Below, in pieces: positions 6,155 through 12,974 of a stretch of DNA of 13,350 nt; the stretch's first letter is position 1, and every line of letters starts with the position of its first letter. Location: positions 107,526 to 120,875 of the forward strand of contig DIXT01000019.1 in NCBI GenBank assembly GCA_002436085.1, given 5' to 3'. The position numbers and the translations under genes were made by a program. The stretch is from Anaerolineaceae bacterium UBA6073. Lineage in GTDB: Bacteria; Chloroflexota; Anaerolineae; Anaerolineales; Anaerolineaceae. Below the pieces are notes generated by a model. That model saw nothing but the letters and a program-made list of their open reading frames with translations, ran no database searches and was not told the DNA's origin.

Positions 6155-7267
6155 TTAGCGCCAGGGCACCGGTAAAATCCCCTTCTCCCGCGCTTCAGGG
6201 ATGGTAACCCAACCATAATACTGTTCCCCGGCATCTAACTTAGGGCTGTCCCTTTCCCAGCTGTTGTTGCCATATTCCAGCGCCTCGTTAAAATCCGCTT
6301 GCCCGATCAAGGTCGTCTCAATGAAATAATACGAAGCGTTTTCCTGGTCTGTACGTACTGCCAAATAGGCATGCCCGGGGATAAGCACAATAGCGGCTTC
6401 CATATCCATCGCTTCAACTGCCGCGGCGTACAGGAACACTAACTCAATGCAATTGCCCCCCTCCTGCTCCAACACTTCGTATGGCAGACGGATGCGTTGG
6501 GAATCTTCCGGCGTAAAAGATACCCAGGTGCTCACATAGGTCAGGTTGTACTCTTTCTCAGCCTGCCAAACTGCTTGCAGACGGTCCCATACACCGCCGT
6601 TGTCATCCTCTATATGACCGCCGTAGCCTGACCATATTTGTCCGGAGGACGTGTAATTGGCGGCACGGCGCAGCAGCTCCTCAACGGCGGGATCGTTAGC
6701 AATAACGTATACCGCCAGCAAGTCGTGGTTTTCCTGCTCGTCAAACCCGTTCACCCAGGCGTAATCGCGCCGGGAATAGAGCAAAATCTCATTGCTTTCC
6801 GATAAAAGCAGGTCGCCTTGCCCTTCCGTCAACAGAGTCACCCGGATGAAAAAATTCGCGTAGCGCTGGGAGTTCAACTTTTCCATCGATTCGGGGATGA
6901 GGCGCGGGTTTTGGCGAATTTCCACGCGTTCCCCTGGAGCGATTTCGACCGTGTCCGACGAAATGGTGGTGTACCCATCGATTTCTGTTTCCACCAGGAT
7001 AGACGATGTTACGCTGCTGTTGTTTGTAATGTAAATCTCGACAAAATCGTCCAACAGGCTGCCGTAGAGGTGGTAGTAGCTTGTGATGAGCTCGCTGGTG
7101 TAGGTGTATTCAATGGAATAAGGAATATCCTCAGGGAGACTTGTTGTGACCGCTTCTGTCGGGATGTCCGGCGCGGCGGTTTGCGGTGCGGAACAAGCGC
7201 TAAGGAGCATGGAGAGCGCTAATAGCAACGAAATAAGCACTACGCCAAATTTTTGCCCATGTTTCAT
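6155..7267 (-). CDS. Secreted lipoprotein with transglutaminase-like Cys/His domain
   Basis: A 370-residue protein with a lipoprotein signal: basic start MKHGQKF, hydrophobic stretch 8-22, lipobox LSAC with lipidated Cys25. It should be anchored outside the cytoplasmic membrane. After a Pro/Thr linker, residues ~50-165 look beta-rich, as in an Ig/CARDB-like fold. The C-terminal part (~190-365) has GGNCIELVFLYAAAVEAM (C273), PGHAYLAV (H299) and FIETT (E317). That is the Cys-His-acid order of the transglutaminase-like fold, with Glu where Asp is usual. Peptidase, cross-linking or pure binding roles are all possible. A TTG-initiated longer form exists, but the ATG at 7267 has AGGTGG five bases upstream and puts the signal peptide at the terminus. 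The gene is alone, flanked by repeats on both sides. Confidence 0.75.
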   Translation of the reverse strand: MKHGQKFGVVLISLLLALSMLLSACSAPQTAAPDIPTEAVTTSLPEDIPYSIEYTYTSELITSYYHLYGSLLDDFVEIYITNNSSVTSSILVETEIDGYTTISSDTVEIAPGERVEIRQNPRLIPESMEKLNSQRYANFFIRVTLLTEGQGDLLLSESNEILLYSRRDYAWVNGFDEQENHDLLAVYVIANDPAVEELLRRAANYTSSGQIWSGYGGHIEDDNGGVWDRLQAVWQAEKEYNLTYVSTWVSFTPEDSQRIRLPYEVLEQEGGNCIELVFLYAAAVEAMDMEAAIVLIPGHAYLAVRTDQENASYYFIETTLIGQADFNEALEYGNNSWERDSPKLDAGEQYYGWVTIPEAREKGILPVPWR

Positions 7268-7342
7268 CCTGACCACCTTTTCTTTTGGGTTCGTCAAAAA
7301 GAGGAGCTATTGATGTAAAAAATACAGTCCTTGAATAATGTA

Positions 7343-7371
7343 ATTATAGTATGAATAATTTTGCATGTAAA
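7343..7371 (-). promoter_or_regulatory. Sigma-70-type promoter of the lipoprotein gene
   Basis: On the minus strand a TTTACA (-35, 7366-7371) and a perfect TATAAT (-10, 7343-7348) are separated by exactly 17 bases. The predicted start near 7336 leaves a ~69-base leader before the ATG. A 12-bp tandem direct repeat abuts the -35 on its upstream side. Confidence 0.75.
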
Positions 7372-7394
7372 CGAAAATGCGCACGAAAATGCGC
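7371..7394. repeat. Tandem 12-bp direct repeat upstream of the lipoprotein promoter
   Basis: ACGAAAATGCGC occurs twice without a gap (7371-7382, 7383-7394), immediately upstream of (and sharing one base with) the -35 hexamer. The position would suit an activator site, but two copies could also be chance slippage. Confidence 0.5.
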
Positions 7395-7503
7395 GCGGAC
7401 GGGGGCAGGATTCCGGGTTTGTATGGTCGTTGAAGCGTGATGGTTAAGATTGAAGATTAACCGTGGATGCAGTGTGCAGAGTAAGGATTGGTTGTTTGGG
7501 GCA

Positions 7504-7634
7504 CGTAGGTTGGTCGCAGCGACGCAGCCGCGAAACCCAACACCAACGCTCACCCACCAAGCGATTTCTGTTGGGTTGCGCTCCGACGGTTTAATTGTTA
7601 ATAGAGACCCCGATGTCGCTCCACCCAACCTACG
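7504..7634. repeat. Complete GTAGGTTGG element with terminal inverted repeats
   Basis: A 131-bp block has 10-bp terminal inverted repeats, CGTAGGTTGG (7504-7513) and CCAACCTACG (7625-7634). It also has an inner inverted pair, AACCCAACA (7534-7542) and TGTTGGGTT (7569-7577). It has no coding capacity and resembles a MITE or composite REP. Shorter relatives occur at 5225-5395. Confidence 0.75.
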
Positions 7635-7638
7635 ACTG

Positions 7639-7800
7639 CTGCGAACGAAGTGCGGCAGTCTGCCTGTATGCCGAAGGGCAGATCGCCACGCTGCGACCTG
7701 TACCCTTTAGGGCATCGCGATGACGAATGGTTCGTCACTGCGACTGCTTGCGTGCGGAGCAATGAGCGCCAGCGACTGAGGCAGTCTGCCTGTATGCCCT
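7639..7800. repeat. GTCACTGCGA-type repeats, including 89-bp direct repeat copy 2
   Basis: 7639-7727 repeats 5936-6024 with one mismatch. It runs straight into a second unit (about 7726-7800) that copies the GACTGCTTGCGTGCGGAGCA part of the 5578-5684 unit. The right end is cut off where the hairpin remnant at 7808 begins. Confidence 0.8.
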
Positions 7801-7807
7801 TGCAACC

Positions 7808-7833
7808 CTTGCATGCTCAGGAGACCATGCAAG
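7808..7833. repeat. Partial GGAGACC-family hairpin
   Basis: Arms CTTGCATGCTC (7808-7818) and GACCATGCAAG (7823-7833) with loop AGGA form the hairpin half of the family, with one C:C mismatch. The GGAGACC...GGTC 5' half is missing. Confidence 0.7.
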
Positions 7834-7976
7834 ACCTAGATATCGTGGTCGAATGGCCTCTAATAATTCTTTTTTACTTCGATAACTCATCATTTGCTAC
7901 CTCTCTGCGGTATCATTTTCCGCATTAGAGTAACATTCTTTATGAGCCATCGTTCTTTTGTAAAGTTACATTAATA

Positions 7977-8008
7977 TTGAGGCAATGCGCGGATGGCTGG
8001 TATATAAT
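7977..8008 (+). promoter_or_regulatory. Probable promoter of the R-M gene
   Basis: TTGAGG (7977-7982), 18 bases, then TATATA (8001-8006) preceded by TGG, which also gives an extended -10 (TGnTATA). A TATAAT two bases later (8003-8008) is an alternative -10. The predicted start near 8013 gives a ~30-base leader holding GGGGTGG five bases before the ATG at 8043. Confidence 0.55.
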
Positions 8009-8042
8009 AATTGGAAACAACATCAGAATTGGGGTGGTCCAT

Positions 8043-11000
8043 ATGAGAAAGTTGCTGACGGCATATCTTAAATCCGTTGCGTCTACAACGATGCAGGGCG
8101 ATGCGCGTGAAGAGTCGTATTATGACTCCCTGAAAACGTTGTTTACTGATTTCCCTCTCGAAAAAGATCGAAAAACAAAGGTCACAGTGCTGCCCAAGCC
8201 GACCGAGGCTGGCAATCCCGATTTTCGTGTATGGGATGGTGATCACTTCGTGGTCGGATACATCGAAGCCAAAACCCCTGGCACCAACCTTGACCAGGTG
8301 GAGACCTCAGAGCAGCTTCAGCGCTACCTGCATACCTTTCCAAACCTCATCCTCACAGACTTCTATGAATTTCGTCTTTACCGCAATAGGAAGGAGACAG
8401 ATAGAGTTGTCATCGCGCGCCATTTCACGGCTCAAAAGCTAAGAACTACGCCACAACTGGAGCAAAGCGAGCAATTTGAAAAACTTGCCTCCCGGTTTTT
8501 CAGCTTCAAGCTCCCAAAAACTTTTACCGCTGAAAGCCTGGCTATTGAGCTGGCAAAGCGCACTCGCTTTTTGCGCGACCAGGTGGTGGCGGAAGAGGTG
8601 AAAGAAGCTGAACAGGGCAAAGGCAAAATTTATGGCTTTTATCAGGCGTTTCAGAAGTATCTCATTCCCAGCTTAACCCCCGAGCAGTTTGCCGATCTTT
8701 ATTCTCAGACCATCACCTACGGCTTGTTTGCTGCCCGCACCCGCACTCCCGGAGACTTTTCCCGACGTATGGCTTTTGAAAATATCCCGCACTCCATTGG
8801 CGTATTGCGGGATGTATTTAAATACATTTCATTGGAAGAGCCTTCACTCCAGATGGAAGTCATAGTGGATGATATCGCCGCAATTCTGAATGCAGCTGAA
8901 ATCGGAAAGATTCTGGATCAGTATTACAAAGAAGGTAAGGGCGAAGATCCCATCGTGCATTTTTATGAGACCTTCCTGAACCAATACGACCCGGCCACCC
9001 GTGAACGCCGCGGGGTTTATTACACCCCCGAGCCGGTGGTAAAGTATATTGTCAATTCTGTGCATCACCTGCTAAAGACCCGCTTTGACCTGCCTGATGG
9101 GCTGGCGGACCCGTCTGTAACCGTGTTGGACCCGGCCGCGGGCACGCTCACCTTCCCTGCGGAAGCCATCAAGCTGGCAGTCAAAGAGTATGTGGATAAA
9201 TACGGCGAGGGCGGCAAAAAAGAATTCATCCGCAACCAGGTGCTCAAGAACTTCTATGCCCTTGAATTGATGATGGCGCCCTATGCCATCGGGCACATGA
9301 AGATGAGCTATTTGCTTGAATCGCTCGGTTACCGCATGGAAGGTGAGGACCGATTTCAGCTTTACCTGACCAACACGCTTGAGATGGAAGATATCGCTCA
9401 GATTGAAATTCCGGGTATAGGCTCCCTTAGTGAGGAAAGCCGGCTGGCAGGCAAGGTTAAGAAAGGACCGATTCTGGTGATTATGGGCAACCCGCCTTAC
9501 TCTGGCAGCTCCGCCAACAAGAATGAATGGACCGAAAAACTTTTAAAAGAAGACCTGGATGGGGCGCAGAGTTATTACAAGGTGGATGGCAAGCCCTTGG
9601 GTGAAAAAAACCCTAAATGGCTGCAGGATGATTATGTCAAATTTCTGCGCTTTGCCCAATGGAAGATACAAAAGGCTGGCAAGGGCATCGTTGCCATGAT
9701 TACCAACCATGCCTACCTGGATAACCCCACCTTCAGAGGAATGCGACAATCATTACTGAAAACTTTTGATGAGATTTACATCCTTGACCTGCATGGAAAT
9801 AGTCTGAAGAAAGAAGCTGCGCCGGATGGCGGAAAAGATGAAAATGTGTTTGATATCCGGCAAGGTGTAGCAATAGCTCTCTTTATTAAAAGCTATCAAA
9901 TACAAAATCAAAGCATTGCCAATATTGACTTATTTGGAACAAGAGAAAAAAAATATACTTGGCTTCGAAATAATAACTTCAGGGAAGACAATTACCAACA
10001 AATATCCCTTTTAAGCCCATATTATTTCTTTATTAAGCGTAATACTGTAGAAATTTCTCATTATCTAAATTGGCCAATCTTAACGGACATATTTCCTGTT
10101 AATAGTGTCGGTATAGTTACTGCCAGGGACAAATTAACAATAGGGAGGTCCGAAGAAGAAATTTGGAATAGAGCGATGACTTTTGCGCAGATGGAGCCTG
10201 AATTGGCAAGGGTAGCCTTTGATTTAGGTGATGATGCAAGAGACTGGAAGGTTTCACTGGCTCAGGATGATTTACAGCAAAATGGTCTTACAAAAGATAA
10301 GATTAAACCAATTTTATATCGACCATTTGATAGGAGATATACATACTACACCGGGCGGAGTAGGGGCTATTTATGTATGCCTAGGTCTGAAGTTATGAGC
10401 CATATGTTTGAGAACAATATTGGATTAATTTCATCTAGACAAATGGATAAATCATTAAAAGAGCCGATATTTGTTACTAATTCAATTATTGATGCTCACT
10501 CAATTACTTCAGCAGTTTCAATTTCTTATTTATTTCCCTTATATATATATCCCGATAGAGGACATCTAACTTTGTTCAGCAAATTAGAAAAGGAGATGAA
10601 TATATCTGACCAAATATATGGAAATCTCAAGAGCCGCTACATAATAGACCCCACACCTGAACAAATTATTAACTATATTTATGGTGTGCTGTTAAGCAAT
10701 TCTTATCAAGAAATATATTCTGATTTCTTACAGTCTGACTTTCCTCGCGTTCCCTTTACATCAAATTACGAAGTCTTCCAATCCATGGCAGCCCTGGGCA
10801 AACGCCTGATTGACTTGCACCTGCTTAAAAGCCCGGAACTGAACCAACCCACGGTCAAATACCAGGGGCAGGGCGATGACAATGTCATTGAAAGACCTCG
10901 CTTTGACTCTGATGAAAAACGCGTATACATCAACAAGACCCACTACTTTGAAGGCGTTGAACCGGAAGTATGGGAGTACCAGATCGGCGGCTACCAGGTG

Positions 11001-11159
11001 ATGGATAAGTACCTGAAGGACCGCAAAGGACGCAAGATGGACGACCCCCGCCATTACATTCAGATCGCCGCAGCCCTTGCCAAGACCATCGAAATCCAGG
11101 CGGAGATTGATGAAATCTACCCTGAGGTTGAAAAAGACTTGATTGAGTTTTTGTTATAG
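8043..11159 (+). CDS. Single-chain restriction-modification enzyme, Type-ISP-like without helicase
   Basis: A 1038-residue fusion. Residues ~20-140 carry a PD-(D/E)XK nuclease signature: NPDF (D60), then GYIEAKTPG (E75, K77). A helical connector (~140-320) follows. The gamma-class N6-adenine methyltransferase (~320-600) has motif X YYTPEPVV (326-333), SAM motif I DPAAGTLTF (363-371) and catalytic NPPY (483-486). The rest resembles the Type ISP C-terminal specificity domain, including RPFDRRYTYY (760-769). Classical Type ISP enzymes (LlaGI, LlaBIII) are ~1,570 residues with a helicase between nuclease and methylase; none is present, so the layout resembles Type IIG/IIL. The ATG at 8043 has a ribosome site, unlike the upstream TTG. 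From ~9860 to ~10750 the gene is strongly AT-rich. No separate specificity subunit, helicase or controller gene is nearby. Confidence 0.88.
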   Translation: MRKLLTAYLKSVASTTMQGDAREESYYDSLKTLFTDFPLEKDRKTKVTVLPKPTEAGNPDFRVWDGDHFVVGYIEAKTPGTNLDQVETSEQLQRYLHTFPNLILTDFYEFRLYRNRKETDRVVIARHFTAQKLRTTPQLEQSEQFEKLASRFFSFKLPKTFTAESLAIELAKRTRFLRDQVVAEEVKEAEQGKGKIYGFYQAFQKYLIPSLTPEQFADLYSQTITYGLFAARTRTPGDFSRRMAFENIPHSIGVLRDVFKYISLEEPSLQMEVIVDDIAAILNAAEIGKILDQYYKEGKGEDPIVHFYETFLNQYDPATRERRGVYYTPEPVVKYIVNSVHHLLKTRFDLPDGLADPSVTVLDPAAGTLTFPAEAIKLAVKEYVDKYGEGGKKEFIRNQVLKNFYALELMMAPYAIGHMKMSYLLESLGYRMEGEDRFQLYLTNTLEMEDIAQIEIPGIGSLSEESRLAGKVKKGPILVIMGNPPYSGSSANKNEWTEKLLKEDLDGAQSYYKVDGKPLGEKNPKWLQDDYVKFLRFAQWKIQKAGKGIVAMITNHAYLDNPTFRGMRQSLLKTFDEIYILDLHGNSLKKEAAPDGGKDENVFDIRQGVAIALFIKSYQIQNQSIANIDLFGTREKKYTWLRNNNFREDNYQQISLLSPYYFFIKRNTVEISHYLNWPILTDIFPVNSVGIVTARDKLTIGRSEEEIWNRAMTFAQMEPELARVAFDLGDDARDWKVSLAQDDLQQNGLTKDKIKPILYRPFDRRYTYYTGRSRGYLCMPRSEVMSHMFENNIGLISSRQMDKSLKEPIFVTNSIIDAHSITSAVSISYLFPLYIYPDRGHLTLFSKLEKEMNISDQIYGNLKSRYIIDPTPEQIINYIYGVLLSNSYQEIYSDFLQSDFPRVPFTSNYEVFQSMAALGKRLIDLHLLKSPELNQPTVKYQGQGDDNVIERPRFDSDEKRVYINKTHYFEGVEPEVWEYQIGGYQVMDKYLKDRKGRKMDDPRHYIQIAAALAKTIEIQAEIDEIYPEVEKDLIEFLL

Positions 11160-11171
11160 AGAAGGAACTAA

Positions 11172-11618
11172 ATGTCGCTATATGAAAATTGGGCATTATA
11201 TCTTGCGATTTATGGGGCAGTAATCTCAACCATTTTGGGGATTAAAGAAATATTAAGTTATCGTAAAAAGGTCTCAATGTTTATTGAGTACATAGCTTTC
11301 GAAGAACGAGCGCAATTGTTGATTAATAATAATAGCAAGAGACAGATTACGATAATTGATGTTTCACTTGAAGTAAAACTTGATTTTGGATGGGATCAAA
11401 CACCGAAATCAGAAATTTTTGCCACATTTGAACGATTTCCAATATCGATTCAATCATACAACTATCTATTGTTGCCTCTCTCCGATTTTGTTTCTCATGC
11501 ACTTACCGAATCTAAAGACAAGATAAAAATCGAAGTAGTTGATTCCGATGGAAAGACATATTCAAAATATACCTATCGGTTACTCAATGCTAAGTGGGGT
11601 GGGATAAGTAAAACGTAG
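11172..11618 (+). CDS. Small membrane protein of unknown function, R-M-linked
   Basis: 148 residues, not recognised. One hydrophobic segment (about 7-24, within WALYLAIYGAVISTILGI) is followed by a basic patch KKVS near residue 32, then a predicted beta-rich soluble domain to the end. By charge rule the C-terminal domain should face the cytoplasm. It starts 12 bp after the R-M stop with GAAGGA five bases before the ATG, so it is almost certainly co-transcribed. Base composition is very low in GC (17 of 60 bases at 11221-11280), like the R-M specificity domain and unlike the surrounding housekeeping genes, which points to joint acquisition. No catalytic motif is visible. Confidence 0.75.
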   Translation: MSLYENWALYLAIYGAVISTILGIKEILSYRKKVSMFIEYIAFEERAQLLINNNSKRQITIIDVSLEVKLDFGWDQTPKSEIFATFERFPISIQSYNYLLLPLSDFVSHALTESKDKIKIEVVDSDGKTYSKYTYRLLNAKWGGISKT

Positions 11619-11628
11619 AGGAATTTTA

Positions 11629-11663
11629 CCCCCCCCCTCACTCCCCCTCTTTCCCCCCCTCCT
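11629..11663 (-). other. G-rich tract, potential G-quadruplex
   Basis: On the minus strand, runs of 7, 5 and 9 guanines (plus-strand C at 11653-11659, 11643-11647 and 11629-11637) lie close together, with GGAGG-like flanks. They cover the 3' end of DUF951 and the gap to the convergent R-M operon. Enough G3 runs exist for an intramolecular quadruplex. No ordinary hairpin-plus-U terminator is seen in this convergent gap. Confidence 0.5.
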
Positions 11664-11844
11664 TCGGCAGGTGCGCCTTCATCCTCCTGGCCAGCTCCCG
11701 GCGCGTCAGCAACACGCGGTGACCGCAGGTGAGGCATACCAGACCAATATCCGCGCCCAAACGCACCACTTCCCACTCAAAACCCCCGCACGGGTGGGCT
11801 TTGCGCAGGCGCACACGGTCTCCAAGCGCTATTTCAGTCAGCAT
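11638..11844 (-). CDS. DUF951 family protein, probable zinc ribbon
   Basis: A 68-residue protein matching the DUF951 pattern: GDRVRLRKAHPCGGFEWEVV (8-27), GADIGLVCLTCGHRVLL (30-46) and a basic RRELARRMK segment. Cys19, Cys37 and Cys40 (with His18 or His42) look like metal ligands. The family is small, conserved and uncharacterised; nucleic-acid binding is a guess. The frame is open far upstream, but that part is antisense to the M50 gene. The ATG at 11844 fits family length and lies exactly at the predicted transcription start, so the message would be leaderless. The last eight codons (KEGGKEGE) are embedded in a G-rich tract. Confidence 0.9.
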   Translation of the reverse strand: MLTEIALGDRVRLRKAHPCGGFEWEVVRLGADIGLVCLTCGHRVLLTRRELARRMKAHLPKEGGKEGE

Positions 11845-11850
11845 AAGCCT

Positions 11851-11871
11851 ATTATATCCGCATGATATAAT
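11851..11871. promoter_or_regulatory. Divergent overlapping -10 elements (DUF951 / M50)
   Basis: A perfect inverted repeat (ATTATATC, five bases, GATATAAT) places one TATAAT on each strand: minus at 11851-11856 and plus at 11866-11871. The minus box is followed by six bases and then the DUF951 ATG, so +1 falls on the A. The plus box predicts a start near 11878 and a nine-base leader without a Shine-Dalgarno sequence before the M50 ATG. No clear -35 is seen on either strand. Confidence 0.65.
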
Positions 11872-11886
11872 CCCGAAAGAAACGCC

Positions 11887-12528
11887 ATGCTGGACCTCTC
11901 CGCCACCGAACTGATTTCCCGCCTGCTCACCCTGGTCATCGCGCTCACCCTGCACGAGTACGCCCACGCCCGCGCGGCCGCCTTCTTCGGGGATGACACC
12001 CCGCGCCTGGCTGGCCGGCTGACGCTCGACCCCCTGCGGCACCTGGACCCGCTCGGCTCGTTGATGCTGGTGGTGGCGGGCTACGGCTGGGCCAGGCCCG
12101 TGCCAATCAATCCGGCGGTTCTCAGGCAGCGCAGCCGCGCGGCGGTGATGCTGGTCTCGCTGGCGGGTCCGTTCTCAAACCTGCTGCTGGCTCTGTTGGC
12201 AAGCCTGCCCTACCACCTGTTGCGGGCGTCCGCGGGCGCTTCCAATGGTGCGCTAAACTTTCTCAATCAATTCCTGATCAGTTTCGTGGTGCTGAACGTC
12301 ACCCTGTGCGTGTTCAACCTGCTGCCGGTCGCTCCGCTGGACGGAGAAAAGGTGCTGGAATACCTGCTGCCCGAGCCCGCGCGCAAGGTGCTCTACGCCG
12401 TGCGCCCGTACGGGATGTTCATCCTGCTGGCGCTGGTGTTCGTGCTGCCCATGCTGGGCGTGGACGCGTTCGGAGCGCTGGTGCGCGCGCCTGTGCTGGC
12501 GATTTCGCGTTTTTTGCTCGGTTTGTAG
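11887..12528 (+). CDS. M50 site-2 protease family zinc metalloprotease
   Basis: A 213-residue polytopic membrane protein of the minimal site-2 protease type. The zinc motif HEYAH is at 23-27, within the first hydrophobic segment. The third ligand is probably D152 in NLLPVAPLDG (144-153), the equivalent of the family NPDG. The segment AGPFSNLLLALL (93-104) is also typical. Hydrophobic segments lie near 10-30, 86-110, 125-148 and 175-200. Members cut substrates inside the membrane, often in signalling, but this short form lacks PDZ or CBS domains and its substrate cannot be inferred. Translation must start from a very short leader. The GIY-YIG gene follows after 11 bp. Confidence 0.9.
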   Translation: MLDLSATELISRLLTLVIALTLHEYAHARAAAFFGDDTPRLAGRLTLDPLRHLDPLGSLMLVVAGYGWARPVPINPAVLRQRSRAAVMLVSLAGPFSNLLLALLASLPYHLLRASAGASNGALNFLNQFLISFVVLNVTLCVFNLLPVAPLDGEKVLEYLLPEPARKVLYAVRPYGMFILLALVFVLPMLGVDAFGALVRAPVLAISRFLLGL

Positions 12529-12539
12529 GCGGGCTCGGG

Positions 12540-12881
12540 GTGGCTTATTACTGTTACCTGGTGGAGTGCGCGAACGGCGCCTACTACGCCGGCTGGACGC
12601 TGGACCCGCTTCGGCGCGTGCGCCAACATAACGCCGGCCGGGGCGCGCGTTATACCAGCCTGAACAGCCCGGTGCGGCTGGTTTACGTGGAGCTGGTGCC
12701 GGACCGCGCGACCGCGCTGAAGCGTGAGCTGCAAATCAAGCGCCTCGGGCACAGCGGCAAGCAAAAGCTGGTGGACAGCGCTGCGGGCAACTTAGTGGGG
12801 GAATTCCTTGCGGTTGAGCGGGCGGTGGAAACAGAACAGGCGATACAGGGCGGAGAAAACCTGGATGCGCCTGGGATTTAG
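12540..12881 (+). CDS. GIY-YIG domain protein, UPF0213/YhbQ-like
   Basis: A 113-residue protein with the GIY-YIG nuclease core: YYCYLVEC (3-10) and AYYAGWT (14-20) stand for GIY and YIG. Arg25 and Arg28 in RRVRQHN, ARYTS (37-41) and Glu63 in KRELQIKRL follow the YhbQ-like pattern. Small proteins of this family are structure-related to DNA nucleases, but their role is mostly unknown. The likely start is the GTG eleven bases after the M50 stop, because the frame upstream of it only shadows M50. The two genes are probably co-transcribed. The ~30 residues after 85 are poorly conserved by eye. Confidence 0.87.
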   Translation: MAYYCYLVECANGAYYAGWTLDPLRRVRQHNAGRGARYTSLNSPVRLVYVELVPDRATALKRELQIKRLGHSGKQKLVDSAAGNLVGEFLAVERAVETEQAIQGGENLDAPGI

Positions 12882-12974
12882 GCAGGCGGTTAACCGAGTT
12901 TGCTTTAGCGTTTGGCTCTGCTGTGTGCGGAAAGGGCGCGCAAGGTTTACTCCGCGCACGCGCAGGAGTTTTCC

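Noticed and set aside
8043..11618. BREX (PglX) or DISARM system
   Set aside because: The methylase has its own nuclease and ISP-type C-terminus, and none of the BREX or DISARM partner genes (PglZ, BrxC, BrxL, DrmA/B) is present.
11845..12042. N-terminal extension of DUF951
   Set aside because: It is antisense to the M50 gene. DUF951 proteins are ~60-70 residues, and the start at 11844 fits the promoter.
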